A DNA stretch of 64,000 nucleotides from Bombella saccharophila (GCF_026385475.1 NZ_JANIDW010000005.1:1-64000); one strand, 5' to 3'; shown: positions 33,850 to 43,192, counted from the stretch's first letter. Translations and numbers: made by a program. Notes: generated by a model not told the origin, from the letters alone.

Positions 33850-34440
33850 ATGAGTGATGATACCAAAGACCCAGATGGGTTCGAGCCACCCCCTCCCGCC
33901 AGTCTCCTCCCTTATGACGCATGGCTTGAAGAAGCGCATCGCGAGGTTATGCTCAAAGCCCTAGAGCATGTTAGCGAACACGGCCTACCGGGGGAGCATC
34001 ATTTCTATATGACCTTCCTCACCACATCTCCCGGTGTTGTCATCCCCGCCGCGTTGAAAGAACGCTACCCGGAGGAGATGACCATCGTGCTGCAACATCA
34101 GTTCCAAAACCTCACGGTGGATCGTGATGCGCGCTCTTTCTCTGTAGGGCTTTCTTTTGGGGGCGTGCCCAGTACGCTGCATATCCCCTTTGCTGCCATT
34201 ACGGCCTTTGCCGACCCGCATATTCATCTCGTCTTACGCTTCATCCCTCATCGTGAGATGGGCCCCCCAGCGGAGGTGCATGACTTCCGCCCCACATCAC
34301 ATGAGCAGAGGTCGGACCATTCCACCAAAACAGATGGTCAATCCACCGCCTCTACCGAAGGCGCGGAAGTTGTCAGTTTAGCCGCATTCCGTAAAAAACC
34401 CGCCCATCAGCCAGACGATACTGATGATTCTGACCGCTAA
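33850..34440 (+). CDS. sspB: ClpXP adaptor SspB (alphaproteobacterial type)
   Basis: 196 aa. The SspB fold (about 20-140) contains FYMTFLTTSPGVVIP and LTVDRDARSFSVGLSFGG, the tag-binding groove region. A flexible linker rich in T, S, D and E follows, and a C-terminal ClpX-binding motif, VVSLAAFRKKP. SspB binds ssrA-tagged proteins and delivers them to ClpXP. The gene begins about 115 bases after the tmRNA gene on the same strand, so tag and adaptor are encoded side by side. The AbrB-family gene follows after 15 bases. Confidence 0.94.
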   Translation: MSDDTKDPDGFEPPPPASLLPYDAWLEEAHREVMLKALEHVSEHGLPGEHHFYMTFLTTSPGVVIPAALKERYPEEMTIVLQHQFQNLTVDRDARSFSVGLSFGGVPSTLHIPFAAITAFADPHIHLVLRFIPHREMGPPAEVHDFRPTSHEQRSDHSTKTDGQSTASTEGAEVVSLAAFRKKPAHQPDDTDDSDR

Positions 34441-34455
34441 GCAAAGGCTGAGCGT

Positions 34456-35553
34456 GTGATCCGTTTTTCCTTCCCATGGAGATCTTACTGCCTTAGATGG
34501 GCGGGGCTTGTTGGCCTCTCTGCGCTCATCTCTGGCTTTTTTTTGCTGCTCCATCTCACAGCGGGGATGATGTTAGGGCCGATGATCGCGGGCATTATTA
34601 TGTCGCTCAAAGGCCGTGCAGTCACTGTAAAGCCTGTGTTCTTTACAATGGCCCAAGCGATTCTTGCTTGTGTGGTGGTCAATAGCGTTACACTCTCTGT
34701 ATTACATCACATCTTCTCACACTGGGCGTTAGTCCTCTTCAGTGTATTATCGGTTATCTTAGTCAGCTTTGCGACCGGTGCAGGCCTCGCATGGTTTGGC
34801 GTTATGCCAGGGACAACAGCCCTATGGGGCACCTCCCCTGGGGCAGCCTCTACCATGGTGATGTTATGCAGCTCTTTTGGGGCTGATGCGCGACTAACAG
34901 CTTTTATGCTCTATTTCCGCGTCATCATGGTTGCTGTGGCCACATCGCTTGTTTCATGGATTGTCGTTCGTACGCATCACGATATTGGAATCCCACCTCT
35001 CACGCAGGGTGACCTCCTCCCCACCCTTGGCCTCATCGCTGTTAGTACGCTCATCAGCCTTAAATTACGGATGCCTGCTTTGGCCCTTTTGCTGACCATC
35101 CTCATCGGCACGGGGCTCCAACTGGCTGGCATTTTACAAATCAGCGCGCCGTTTTGGTTACGTATTCCCGCTTATCTTATCATCGGTTGGTCTATAGGTT
35201 TACGTTTTACCGCCCCAGTATTGCGCTATGCGTTACGCTCCATCCCCGCAGTTCTGCTCTCATCGCTTACGCTGATTATCGTCTGTGCTTTACTAGCCTT
35301 TCCCGTTGCCTATTTTGCAAAGATTGACCTGCTCAGTGCCTATCTTGCCACCAGCCCCGGCGGGCTTGATACCATCATCGTCATCAGTGCGAACATCCCC
35401 ATTGCCTTGCCATTTATCATTGCCATGCAGACGGCACGTATGATCGCTGTCGTAACACTTGGCCCTACCATTGCACGCCCATTAGGCCGCTGGCTAGAGC
35501 GCCATGCACGCACCCCTTTGAGCGAAAAACTCATCCCTCAACCTAAAGAGTAA
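34456..35553 (+). CDS. AbrB-family integral membrane protein (PF05145 type)
   Basis: 365-aa polytopic membrane protein with about ten segments in two similar halves: LMLGPMIAGIIMSLKG and IAVSTLISLKLRMPALALL head the halves. The family is often labelled AbrB or putative ammonia monooxygenase, a misnomer; members are unrelated to the AbrB DNA-binding protein and their function is unproven. A GTTALWGTSPGAASTMVMLC stretch and a DLLSAYLATSPGGLD stretch are internal repeats of one motif, probably substrate-related. The start is GTG 34456. It probably shares a transcript with sspB. Confidence 0.82.
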   Translation: MIRFSFPWRSYCLRWAGLVGLSALISGFFLLLHLTAGMMLGPMIAGIIMSLKGRAVTVKPVFFTMAQAILACVVVNSVTLSVLHHIFSHWALVLFSVLSVILVSFATGAGLAWFGVMPGTTALWGTSPGAASTMVMLCSSFGADARLTAFMLYFRVIMVAVATSLVSWIVVRTHHDIGIPPLTQGDLLPTLGLIAVSTLISLKLRMPALALLLTILIGTGLQLAGILQISAPFWLRIPAYLIIGWSIGLRFTAPVLRYALRSIPAVLLSSLTLIIVCALLAFPVAYFAKIDLLSAYLATSPGGLDTIIVISANIPIALPFIIAMQTARMIAVVTLGPTIARPLGRWLERHARTPLSEKLIPQPKE

Positions 35554-35557
35554 GCAT

Positions 35558-35586
35558 AAAAAAAGGGCCTGCCATGTGGCAGACCC
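35558..35586 (-). terminator. Terminator of the GT8 gene
   Basis: GGGCCTGCCA (35565-35574) and TGGCAGACCC (35577-35586) form a 9-of-10 bp stem with a two-base loop as drawn. On the minus strand it is followed by seven T (35564-35558). It lies just beyond the stop of the plus-strand AbrB-family gene and may serve both. Confidence 0.8.
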
Positions 35587-35610
35587 TCTCTCATTCTTTG
35601 CTCTGCAAGG

Positions 35611-36477
35611 TTAGTTCTCAACCCGCAATGCATCAAACTCATTAACCATATCGAGGCTGTAATCCGCCTTCGCTTTTTCCAAATGAGACTCCCAAAGCGG
35701 GACGTAATAACCATACCCGGCAGGATTTTGGAAGAACCAATGACGCCATGCATGAAAGACATGGTCATGTTCACGATAGGCGGGGTCGTCCAACAAATGA
35801 CGCGCCGCCGGAGGCTTGGCAGCGTGGAAATGCACAATTGTTGCCCGCTCATCAACGCCCCAATAGGGCTTCCAATTAAACCGAGCGGAAAGCGGGCTCC
35901 AATGGGCATTATAGAAAATGCGCAATAATTCCTGATCGTACCCTGCAATATAATCCAAGTTATCGCACAGGAAGTCCACCATAGCGGGGAGATCTTTACG
36001 CATACGCTCAAGATTCATCACCATGACCCCTGAGTTCATATCAGCGTAATAATCTTGCTTACCAAATTGGCCACAAGCCGCAAAAATCTCAGGTTTGCAA
36101 AACTCAACCTGAGGGTCCTTCATAAACATCACATCACAATCAGTATAAAGGACATACTGATCTTCCGTCTCAAGCAAAGGGAGCTCTAGGCGCATAAAAG
36201 CACCAGCGGCGGTGAGAATGTAATTAGGCCATTCCGGCTTGAGGCGACGCTGAGCATCAAGGAGGCGATCATAAAAATGCAGACGGTGGAAAATAACCGT
36301 CACACCAGCAGCCCGCATCTCCCGCGTAAAGTCACATTCATTACCATCAAAAACCATATGCGGGATCAAGTTTGTATTCTCACGCGCAGAACGCACAGCA
36401 ACGCGAATACAATCAATAAAACCATGATCTGGGTCGTTAGAGAGTGTCTCTTCTGTAATTGCAAAAAACCACTTCAT
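35611..36477 (-). CDS. Family GT8-like glycosyltransferase
   Basis: 288-aa soluble glycosyltransferase of the GT-A fold. It has the DxD metal motif in VLYTDCDVMFM (about 115), the nucleotide-sugar region MNSGVMVMNLERM near 150, and a C-terminal VDERATIVHFHAAKPP stretch. The latter is the H-x-G-x-x-K-like closing motif of GT8 proteins, here altered. GT8 includes LPS core galactosyl/glucosyl transferases and galactinol synthases. No signal or membrane segment is seen. It stands alone with its own terminator, not in a polysaccharide cluster, so the acceptor is unknown. Confidence 0.75.
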   Translation of the reverse strand: MKWFFAITEETLSNDPDHGFIDCIRVAVRSARENTNLIPHMVFDGNECDFTREMRAAGVTVIFHRLHFYDRLLDAQRRLKPEWPNYILTAAGAFMRLELPLLETEDQYVLYTDCDVMFMKDPQVEFCKPEIFAACGQFGKQDYYADMNSGVMVMNLERMRKDLPAMVDFLCDNLDYIAGYDQELLRIFYNAHWSPLSARFNWKPYWGVDERATIVHFHAAKPPAARHLLDDPAYREHDHVFHAWRHWFFQNPAGYGYYVPLWESHLEKAKADYSLDMVNEFDALRVEN

Positions 36478-36561
36478 TACTTCACACTCCTTAACATATC
36501 AGATCCATCAAAATATTTTGACCGTTCGCTCATCTATAGTCCGGATCTATTTAACAGATGA

Positions 36562-36780
36562 TTACCAATTTCTAGAAATCAACCAGAACTCTTCTGAAGT
36601 CAGCGTCACAGTTCCTTGATTTACTGTTTCCGATGCTGCCTTAGCCAGTGCGTGAATCCGCTCTATCAGAATCGTCTTTCGTTGGGTTACCTCAGACGCT
36701 TCAGCCTCCGCTGCTAAAGTTTGCAATGCTAACGCGGCTGCTTTCGCAACACGGCCTGCATCCAACGCAGCATAAGACAT
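36562..36780 (-). CDS. Small helical protein of unknown function
   Basis: 72 aa: mainly alanine-rich helix (DAGRVAKAAALALQTLAAEA, then IERIHALAKAASETV) with a short TSEEFWLIS end. There is no signal or membrane segment. A GGGGTG lies upstream of the ATG. It lies 84 bases above the GT8 gene on the same strand, possibly in its transcript. Regions 36478-36561 and 36781-37056 are AT-rich and hold no further gene I can support. I do not recognise a family. Confidence 0.5.
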   Translation of the reverse strand: MSYAALDAGRVAKAAALALQTLAAEAEASEVTQRKTILIERIHALAKAASETVNQGTVTLTSEEFWLISRNW

Positions 36781-37056
36781 GTCTCAGCACCCCTATTCCT
36801 AGTTCCACCACACCCCCCTATGATAGGGAGAAAAAGACCGCTTTACGGTATAGCTACTGCCCCTATAAAACAATTTAGCTATACAAACCAGACCGCGATC
36901 TTTCGTAATCCTCGGTTACTATATGTACTTACCACAAAAAAAACCAGATTACCTTATCAATTAACACAATATTTACAAAAAGTTCCTTCCTCTCTCCCTC
37001 CGACACTTTTCATGATAATAAGAAATCCCATTCTCGCCTTTGCATAGGACGTCCAC

Positions 37057-38229
37057 ATGATCTGCACTGCTGCCACTCCTGCCCCTGCACCTATAGGCCG
37101 TTTCCTTTTTGCTTTATTTCTCCCCATCCTACTGGCTGCTTGTGCCACCCGCCCAACCACACCCACCATGCCCGTGATGGAGGAGCAAGCTGATTACCGC
37201 GCTCATGCGCGCTCACATTACACCCCTCCCGGTCCCCCTGATGACCCATGGGGGCCTTATATTGAGGAAGCCTCCAACCGTTTTGATATCCCCACTGAGT
37301 GGATTCGTGCTGTTATGCACCAGGAATCAGGCGGCCATCTTTACGATAGCTCTGGCAATTTTATTACCTCTACGCCCGGCGCAATGGGGCTAATGCAGAT
37401 TATGCCCCCCTCTTATGATGACCTCCGCGCCCAATATAATCTTGGCCCGGACCCTTACGACCCGCATGATAACATTTTGGCAGGCACGGCTTATCTCCGC
37501 CAAATGTATGATATTTATGGCTCCCCAGGCTTTTTAGCGGCCTATAATTATGGCCCCGGAAGTTTGGATCACTATCTCCGCCAAAATCGTGCCCTCCCAC
37601 GCGAGACACGCAATTACGTTGCTGCCATTGCGCCTAAAATCGTTGGGATTTGGCCACGTCAACGCTCGCAAAATGACCTCATCGTAGCCCGTCATGATCG
37701 CACCGCTAGGATGAACCGCCATTATAACCCTGAGGACTCTCTACCTGCTGATGCAGCCCCGGTGGCAGAACAAGCCGTCCAAACAGCTGAGACGCAAGAT
37801 ATACGCTCCGCTTGGGCCTCGCGCGGTTTTACCCCCACCCCTGTACAGCCTGTCGCGCCCCCTCCTCAACGCGCAGAACCACGACCAGAGCCCAATACGC
37901 TCCGCATCCGCTCCATCCCGCTAGCTGATGCCCCCACAAGCCATACACGCGCTACGGATATGATGGCGGAATCCACCCATGATTGGGCCATCCAGCTTGG
38001 TAGCTATGCAGGGCAAAAACAGGCCCATATGACAGCCACAAAATTACGCCCTCGCATCACTCCTATTGCTGGTGGAGCGATGATCCATATCATGCAGACC
38101 CATACCAACCACGGCACACTCTACCGCGCCCGTTTGACAAACCTTACCCATAGTCAGGCTGTCGATGCGTGCAGACGCCTCCATGGCATCTCCCCTTGTG
38201 TAACAGTCCCCCCCGGGGCCCATTTTTAA
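37057..38229 (+). CDS. Lytic transglycosylase lipoprotein with C-terminal SPOR domain
   Basis: 390 aa. A basic N-terminus and hydrophobic stretch end in the lipobox LLAAC, so it is probably an outer-membrane lipoprotein. An SLT domain (about 68-200) has the catalytic Glu in AVMHQESGG, then GAMGLMQIMPPSYDDL and LAAYNYGPGSL. A proline/alanine-rich linker leads to a SPOR domain (WAIQLGSYAGQKQAHMTA, about 308-385) that binds denuded septal glycan. This is the RlpA/SPOR-SLT type of septal wall remodelling enzyme. DUF1643 follows after 26 nt. Confidence 0.88.
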   Translation: MICTAATPAPAPIGRFLFALFLPILLAACATRPTTPTMPVMEEQADYRAHARSHYTPPGPPDDPWGPYIEEASNRFDIPTEWIRAVMHQESGGHLYDSSGNFITSTPGAMGLMQIMPPSYDDLRAQYNLGPDPYDPHDNILAGTAYLRQMYDIYGSPGFLAAYNYGPGSLDHYLRQNRALPRETRNYVAAIAPKIVGIWPRQRSQNDLIVARHDRTARMNRHYNPEDSLPADAAPVAEQAVQTAETQDIRSAWASRGFTPTPVQPVAPPPQRAEPRPEPNTLRIRSIPLADAPTSHTRATDMMAESTHDWAIQLGSYAGQKQAHMTATKLRPRITPIAGGAMIHIMQTHTNHGTLYRARLTNLTHSQAVDACRRLHGISPCVTVPPGAHF

Positions 38230-38255
38230 GCCTTCCCCATCTCTGGAGATGATTT

Positions 38256-38816
38256 ATGGCTAAACCAACGCATCATGTCGGGACGGCTAAACCGCTGCGT
38301 TTAGCGGATGATGTCACCAGCACAGCCCGTTATGACGGGCCGGGGGAATGCTACCGTTACACCCTACGCCGTGTGTGGGATGAGACAAAACCTCTCATTA
38401 TGTGGGTGATGATGAACCCCTCTGTCGCCACAGAATATGGAGATGATCGCTCTGTTGCAAAATGCCAGCGTTATAGCCGTAAATGGGGCTATGGCGGGAT
38501 GTTTGTAGGCAATAGCTTTGCGTATCGCTGCACAGACCAAAAACGCCTTTTGGAAGTCCCAGACCCTATTGGGCCTGAAACAAATCATTATCTTTTAGAG
38601 ATGGCCGCCCATGCAGAGCGCATCGTGCTGGCCTATGGCACGCCACAAGCCAAAGCACTCCGTGCCCGTGGGCCTGAGGTTGCTTTGCTCCTACTGCGCG
38701 CGGGGTACGAGGTCACAGCCCTCAGGCTTAGCCGCAAGGGCCACCGGCCAGAACATCCGCTCTATCTGCCAGAAACCCTCACCCCCATCCCCCTTAGGGA
38801 AGACGATTTTCTCTAA
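38256..38816 (+). CDS. DUF1643 family protein
   Basis: 186 aa. The family core MWVMMNPSVATEYGDDRSVAKC followed by QRYSRKWGYGGMFVGN occupies residues 47-90, and GPETNHYLLEMAAHAERIVLAYG follows near 110. No function is established; members occur in phages and mobile DNA as well as in chromosomes. There is no signal or membrane segment. The 26-nt gap to the transglycosylase gene suggests co-transcription. It converges on dld, and GGGAAGA/TCTTCCC arms (38797-38830) at its end may act as a weak terminator. Confidence 0.85.
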   Translation: MAKPTHHVGTAKPLRLADDVTSTARYDGPGECYRYTLRRVWDETKPLIMWVMMNPSVATEYGDDRSVAKCQRYSRKWGYGGMFVGNSFAYRCTDQKRLLEVPDPIGPETNHYLLEMAAHAERIVLAYGTPQAKALRARGPEVALLLLRAGYEVTALRLSRKGHRPEHPLYLPETLTPIPLREDDFL

Positions 38817-38830
38817 AGGCTTTTCTTCCC

Positions 38831-40546
38831 TTAGACGCTCTCAGCGACCCAATTCTTTTGCTTAGTCTGGCGACCAATGCCGGGATTTAGGCAATTACAA
38901 GGGTCTAATTTGCGGTAATGCTCCACCATGCTTTGCGGGGCTTGGTAGAGATGGCCTACATTATGCTCAGCAGGATAACAAGCACCGCGTTTATCGAGCA
39001 GAGGCCACATCATAGTTTTTTCCACCTCCATCGGGTCCACACCGGCTTTAACCACATAATCCTGATGCATGACATGGCAGAGGAAGTGCCCGTAATAGAG
39101 CTTCATGACTAATTTATCGTCTATCTCTGGGGGGAGTTGCTCAAACCAATCCCAGTCATTACGGCGGAGGGCAATATCCAAAGCCATCATACCGCCCGTC
39201 ATGTGGGCGTGGACGACATTATAACGATTAGCCGCCCCGGCTGCGGCAAAACGATGCAAAAAGGCTAATTTGCCTTCCTCTGCAGTACAGGTAAAGAAGG
39301 CCCCTTCACCCTCCCCACCCTCAGCAAAAAAGCGGTCTAACCATGGCTGCACCTGCTGCGCCAAACGGCCTGACACCCGTAGCATGAGGTGATGCTCATA
39401 GCGTTTATGATAAGCCATTAAACGCGCGGGGACTTGCGAGGGCAAAAGTCGACTTACAGACTGCATCACCCGGTCGCTCAACCCATCAGGCACCCACTGA
39501 AACCGGCGAGATAGCGAATCCACCCACGCTTTCGCACGAAATAGCGCAGGTAGATGCTTCGTCCCCAAATAGCGAATCATCGCCACAGTATCCCGCCCGT
39601 AATGGTCGGTGACCTCAAAAGCATCACGATGCATATATTCGCCAGCGATGGGGAGTTCCTCAAACTCTGTCAACAAGGCACGACGCACAGTTTCCAGCGT
39701 TTTGGTCTGGTTTGTCCCAAGGTAAAATACGGCTGTCTCCTGCGCGGCGGGGAATGTATCTAACCGCACCGCAAAGACAATCAACTTCCCCGCATTGCCA
39801 GAGGCCTCAAATAAACGGCCGGGATCTGCATTATACCGGCCCGGCGTCTCTGCATCGACCTGCCGAATCCGCGTTACATAATCATCATCATGGGCTTTTT
39901 GCTGACCCGACCAATCAACATCCTCTGGATGATATTGGCCATGCTCTAAGGCTTCTAAAACCTCCTCGGCCGTTTGCGCATTGGGGAAGCGTATGCCTAG
40001 ATGATTGACCAGATGCAGCTTACCATGTGCATCTACCTGACCATAAAGGGCCATCTCCGTATAGGCCGGCCCCCGCTGGACGAGTGCACCGCCGGAATTA
40101 TTACTCACCCCACCCAAGACAGAAGCCCCGATGCAAGATGAGCCAATCACTGAATGAGGCTCCCGCCCAAGAGGCGCAAGCCGGTCCTCCAGCTCGTAGA
40201 GGTCTGCCCCGGGGAGGCAGACAACTTGCTTACCCTCCCCAAGAAGCTGAATCCCTTTTAATCGCCTTGTACTGATGAGAATGATGGGGCGGTCATAATC
40301 ATCCCCATCGGGGGTGGAACCACCTGTCAGGCCAGTATTAGAGGCCTGCATTAAAATGATACGCCCTGCTGCTACCGCAAGCGTTGCGACATGCCATAGC
40401 TCGACCAACGAACGTGGAATCACGACCGCTTCCACCTTGCCATCACCAAAGCGAAAGCCCTTACGATACCCATAAGTGCCTCCCTCCGTTGTTAGGACGT
40501 TACGTTTCCCAACAACGGTTTTTAGGTCATCAACAATCGTGGTCAT
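38831..40546 (-). CDS. dld: Quinone-dependent D-lactate dehydrogenase Dld
   Basis: Peripheral membrane FAD enzyme that oxidises D-lactate to pyruvate and feeds electrons to ubiquinone. From the ATG at 40546 the protein is 571 aa, the E. coli Dld length, and AGAGGA lies four bases upstream. Frames from 40618 or 40642 add about 30 unrelated residues. Visible FAD-domain motifs: YRKGFRFGDG, ILMQASNTGLTGGSTPDGDDYDR read in two parts, and IGSSCIGASVLGGVSNNSGG. The C-terminal membrane-binding half keeps HVMHQDYVVKAGVD and HNVGHLYQAP. This fits use of lactate, a common carbon source of acetic acid bacteria. Confidence 0.96.
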   Translation of the reverse strand: MTTIVDDLKTVVGKRNVLTTEGGTYGYRKGFRFGDGKVEAVVIPRSLVELWHVATLAVAAGRIILMQASNTGLTGGSTPDGDDYDRPIILISTRRLKGIQLLGEGKQVVCLPGADLYELEDRLAPLGREPHSVIGSSCIGASVLGGVSNNSGGALVQRGPAYTEMALYGQVDAHGKLHLVNHLGIRFPNAQTAEEVLEALEHGQYHPEDVDWSGQQKAHDDDYVTRIRQVDAETPGRYNADPGRLFEASGNAGKLIVFAVRLDTFPAAQETAVFYLGTNQTKTLETVRRALLTEFEELPIAGEYMHRDAFEVTDHYGRDTVAMIRYLGTKHLPALFRAKAWVDSLSRRFQWVPDGLSDRVMQSVSRLLPSQVPARLMAYHKRYEHHLMLRVSGRLAQQVQPWLDRFFAEGGEGEGAFFTCTAEEGKLAFLHRFAAAGAANRYNVVHAHMTGGMMALDIALRRNDWDWFEQLPPEIDDKLVMKLYYGHFLCHVMHQDYVVKAGVDPMEVEKTMMWPLLDKRGACYPAEHNVGHLYQAPQSMVEHYRKLDPCNCLNPGIGRQTKQKNWVAESV

Positions 40547-40714
40547 GTCATCCTCTTCTAGCGCATGCTTCAAGGAGGGCTTCCCTCCTGGGCCAAAGGC
40601 CTTATATATCGCAGGCATGATCTTACCGCTCTTTTTGCCCACAGCACCACGGGGGCAATAACCTAACTGCCTGAAAATATGTCAAAAGACTGTGAGGGGC
40701 TTGTTGATGGGACG

Positions 40715-42607
40715 TTATTTCACTCGGCCGAATAATGTCTCTAGCCCTGCGCGGTCTAGCCGTAACCATGTAGGACGACCATGAGGGCAGGTATTAGCGC
40801 GCGGGTGCTGCTCCATCCCCCGCAAGAGGGCCTCCATCTCCTCCTGCTTGAGGATGCGCCCGGCCCGAATACTACCATGGCACGCCATCCGCGCCATAAT
40901 GGCCTCAAACCGGGACTCCAAACTATCCGTCTGCCGTGCTGCTAAATCGGGCATTTGAGCAAGTTCTTCGGCCACATCGCGCAGCAACCCGGCAACATCA
41001 CCACCGCTTAACGGGGCAGGAAGGCTACGGACAAGGATGCTCCCATTACCAAAGGCCTCAATCTCTAGCCCTAAACCGGCAAGCTCCTCCGCGCACTGCA
41101 AAAGGGCTATGCTTTCATCATGGGGGAGGTCCACAACCTCCGGCATGAGGAGAGCCTGTGCGGTTATAGCCCCCTCTGCAAAACGCGCACGCAAACGCTC
41201 ATGCGTTAAGCGTTCATGCGCGGCATGTTGGTCGGTGAGGATTAAATCCCCATTCGGCGCGATGGAGAGAATATAAGTGGCGTGAATCTGCCCAATCGGC
41301 ACACCGAGAGGATAAGAAGGCGGTATAGTTTGCGGCTCTGATGAATCCGTCTGCGCGGCCATCGCACGCTCATCCAACCCAGCAAATGCCGTAGTGTAAG
41401 AACGCTGCCCCTCTGCTACGCCCTCACCATGCTGGCTACGCCCCCCTTGCGGAGGCGTTAGACGCCGTATGGAAGGGCCAAACCCAAAATCTCGCGCAGG
41501 AATAGTGTCCAACCGTGGCTGGGGAGCGGATACTGCGTGGCTTTGGCTTAACTGGGCTGCCTCTTGCCCTGCATGACGACCAATGACGCTAAGGTCTGCC
41601 TGAATCCCACCGCCTTCACCTGCCCCACGCGCAAGGGCACGGCCTACCGCCCCAATCACAAAGCCACGCACCTCGGCCTCATCAGCAAAGCGCAGTTCCG
41701 TTTTAGCGGGATGAACATTCACATCCACACGCTCTAACGGTACTTGAAGATGCAATAAGAAAATGGGAAAACGCCCACGCTCTATCACAGGCCGATAAGC
41801 AACGCGCACCGCTGTTCTTAAAACGGGGTCCACCACGGGACGATGATTAACGAGCATGAATTGCCCTGCCCCCGTGCGCCGGCTCTCCCCCGGCCCGCAC
41901 AGATAACCGCTTAACCGCATAGCCCCGCGTTGCTCATCCAGATGCAGCAAGTTATCCTCAGGTACCGCTAAAATAGAAGCAACACGGCCCGGCATATCTT
42001 GCGGCGGTAGATTCATAATCTCCCGCCCATCAAAGGTAACGCGAAAGGCACATTCTGGCGCGCTAAGGGCAATCCGGCGCATGACGCTCTCAGCATGGCC
42101 GCTTTCAACCCGCACGGTTTTAAGAAACTTCCGCCGCGCTGGTGTGGCGAAAAACAAATCCCGCACCACAACGCGCGTCCCTACGCTGCCTGCCGCGGGG
42201 AAGGGGCCTTTCATCACCCCGCCTTCCACCGATAACTCCCATGCGGACTCTGCCTCTGCCGTACGGGATACTAAAGATAAGCGAGCACTCGCCCCAATGG
42301 AGGGCAAAGCCTCCCCACGGAAGCCTAAAGTCTGAATGGCTGTTAAATTATCATCAGGTAACTTGGAGGTACAATGACGCTGCACCGCGAGGGGAAGCTC
42401 CTCCGCATCCATCCCCCGACCATTATCGACAACCTCAATAACGTCACGACCACCACCGCGCAGAGCCACATCTATCCGTGTGGCCCCGGCATCTAACGCA
42501 TTTTCGACAAGCTCTTTAAGGGCCGCAGCAGGCCGCTCCACCACCTCACCCGCTGCGATAAGGTCCACAACATGATCAGACAAACGGCGAATTACAGGCC
42601 GTGCCAT
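40715..42607 (-). CDS. mutL: DNA mismatch repair protein MutL
   Basis: 630 aa. The N-terminal GHKL ATPase has LKELVENALDAGAT, DNGRGM, TLGFRGEALPSI. A proline-rich linker (about 340-440) leads to the C-terminal dimer/endonuclease domain. The endonuclease motif DQHAAHERLTHE fits DQHA-x2-E-x4-E, and ACHGSIRAG and CPHGRPT follow. It should therefore nick DNA itself, as in bacteria without MutH. The ATG at 42607 begins MARPVIRRLS, the usual MutL start. It lies 48 nt after the DUF3035 gene on the same strand. Confidence 0.96.
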   Translation of the reverse strand: MARPVIRRLSDHVVDLIAAGEVVERPAAALKELVENALDAGATRIDVALRGGGRDVIEVVDNGRGMDAEELPLAVQRHCTSKLPDDNLTAIQTLGFRGEALPSIGASARLSLVSRTAEAESAWELSVEGGVMKGPFPAAGSVGTRVVVRDLFFATPARRKFLKTVRVESGHAESVMRRIALSAPECAFRVTFDGREIMNLPPQDMPGRVASILAVPEDNLLHLDEQRGAMRLSGYLCGPGESRRTGAGQFMLVNHRPVVDPVLRTAVRVAYRPVIERGRFPIFLLHLQVPLERVDVNVHPAKTELRFADEAEVRGFVIGAVGRALARGAGEGGGIQADLSVIGRHAGQEAAQLSQSHAVSAPQPRLDTIPARDFGFGPSIRRLTPPQGGRSQHGEGVAEGQRSYTTAFAGLDERAMAAQTDSSEPQTIPPSYPLGVPIGQIHATYILSIAPNGDLILTDQHAAHERLTHERLRARFAEGAITAQALLMPEVVDLPHDESIALLQCAEELAGLGLEIEAFGNGSILVRSLPAPLSGGDVAGLLRDVAEELAQMPDLAARQTDSLESRFEAIMARMACHGSIRAGRILKQEEMEALLRGMEQHPRANTCPHGRPTWLRLDRAGLETLFGRVK

Positions 42608-42655
42608 ATACCCTTCCCCGTAAGAAGGCCTCGTAAGAGAGGAGGTCAAACCTCC

Positions 42656-43192
42656 TTACTTCTTACTGCTTTTCTTTAAAGTAGGCGTAGCCCCTTCTGT
42701 AAAGCTCTGCCCCAAAGCCTCTGCCTTTTGGATGCGGCGATTTTCGGCCTCACCATCAACCACACTCCCCGCACGGCCCCCGCGCCAGAAGAGCAGACTA
42801 TCCACAAAGCCTGCATCAGCATCACCTAACTCGGCATTAGCTGGCGCGTGTGAGGCAGACGCCGCATCCTTTACAAGGGCCTCTTGGCCTGCACTATCCG
42901 CCCCAGCATTGGGATGCAAGGCCGCATCAGGATCCAGCGTCTCAAGAGCTTGCATACGCGGGCTTTCATCAGGGCGGTTGGCACTGGCAGAGCCTGGTAG
43001 AGCCAGTTGCTCCGATGGTGGCATGGAGAGAGGCGCACGCGTCGTCACTGTATATTCATCCGGCAGGCTGCGTTTGAGGCCAAAGCCACGCGCAACATCG
43101 CTACCAGAACAGCCCGCCAGCGCAAGCCCGACTGAGGCCGTAATCCCCAACCGAACCCCATAACGCATAATTGAAGGAGCAAAACGCCGCAT
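42656..43192 (-). CDS. DUF3035 lipoprotein (BamF-like)
   Basis: About 178 aa. A signal peptide ends in the lipobox LALAGC, followed by the DUF3035 hallmark LPDEYTVTTRAPLSMPP. The rest is a low-complexity, probably disordered chain with a basic end. DUF3035 proteins, called BamF in Caulobacter, associate with the outer-membrane barrel-assembly complex. It follows lspA by 82 nt, the alphaproteobacterial order ribF-ileS-lspA-DUF3035. The M16 peptidase genes that often come next are missing before mutL. The start is uncertain (43192 or 43168); a longer frame to 43282 overlaps lspA. Confidence 0.82.
   Translation of the reverse strand: MRRFAPSIMRYGVRLGITASVGLALAGCSGSDVARGFGLKRSLPDEYTVTTRAPLSMPPSEQLALPGSASANRPDESPRMQALETLDPDAALHPNAGADSAGQEALVKDAASASHAPANAELGDADAGFVDSLLFWRGGRAGSVVDGEAENRRIQKAEALGQSFTEGATPTLKKSSKK

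Noticed and set aside
34456-35553. Ammonia monooxygenase
   Set aside because: The family is often labelled so in databases. The protein has only membrane repeats, lacks copper ligands and Amo partners, and the label is a known misnomer.
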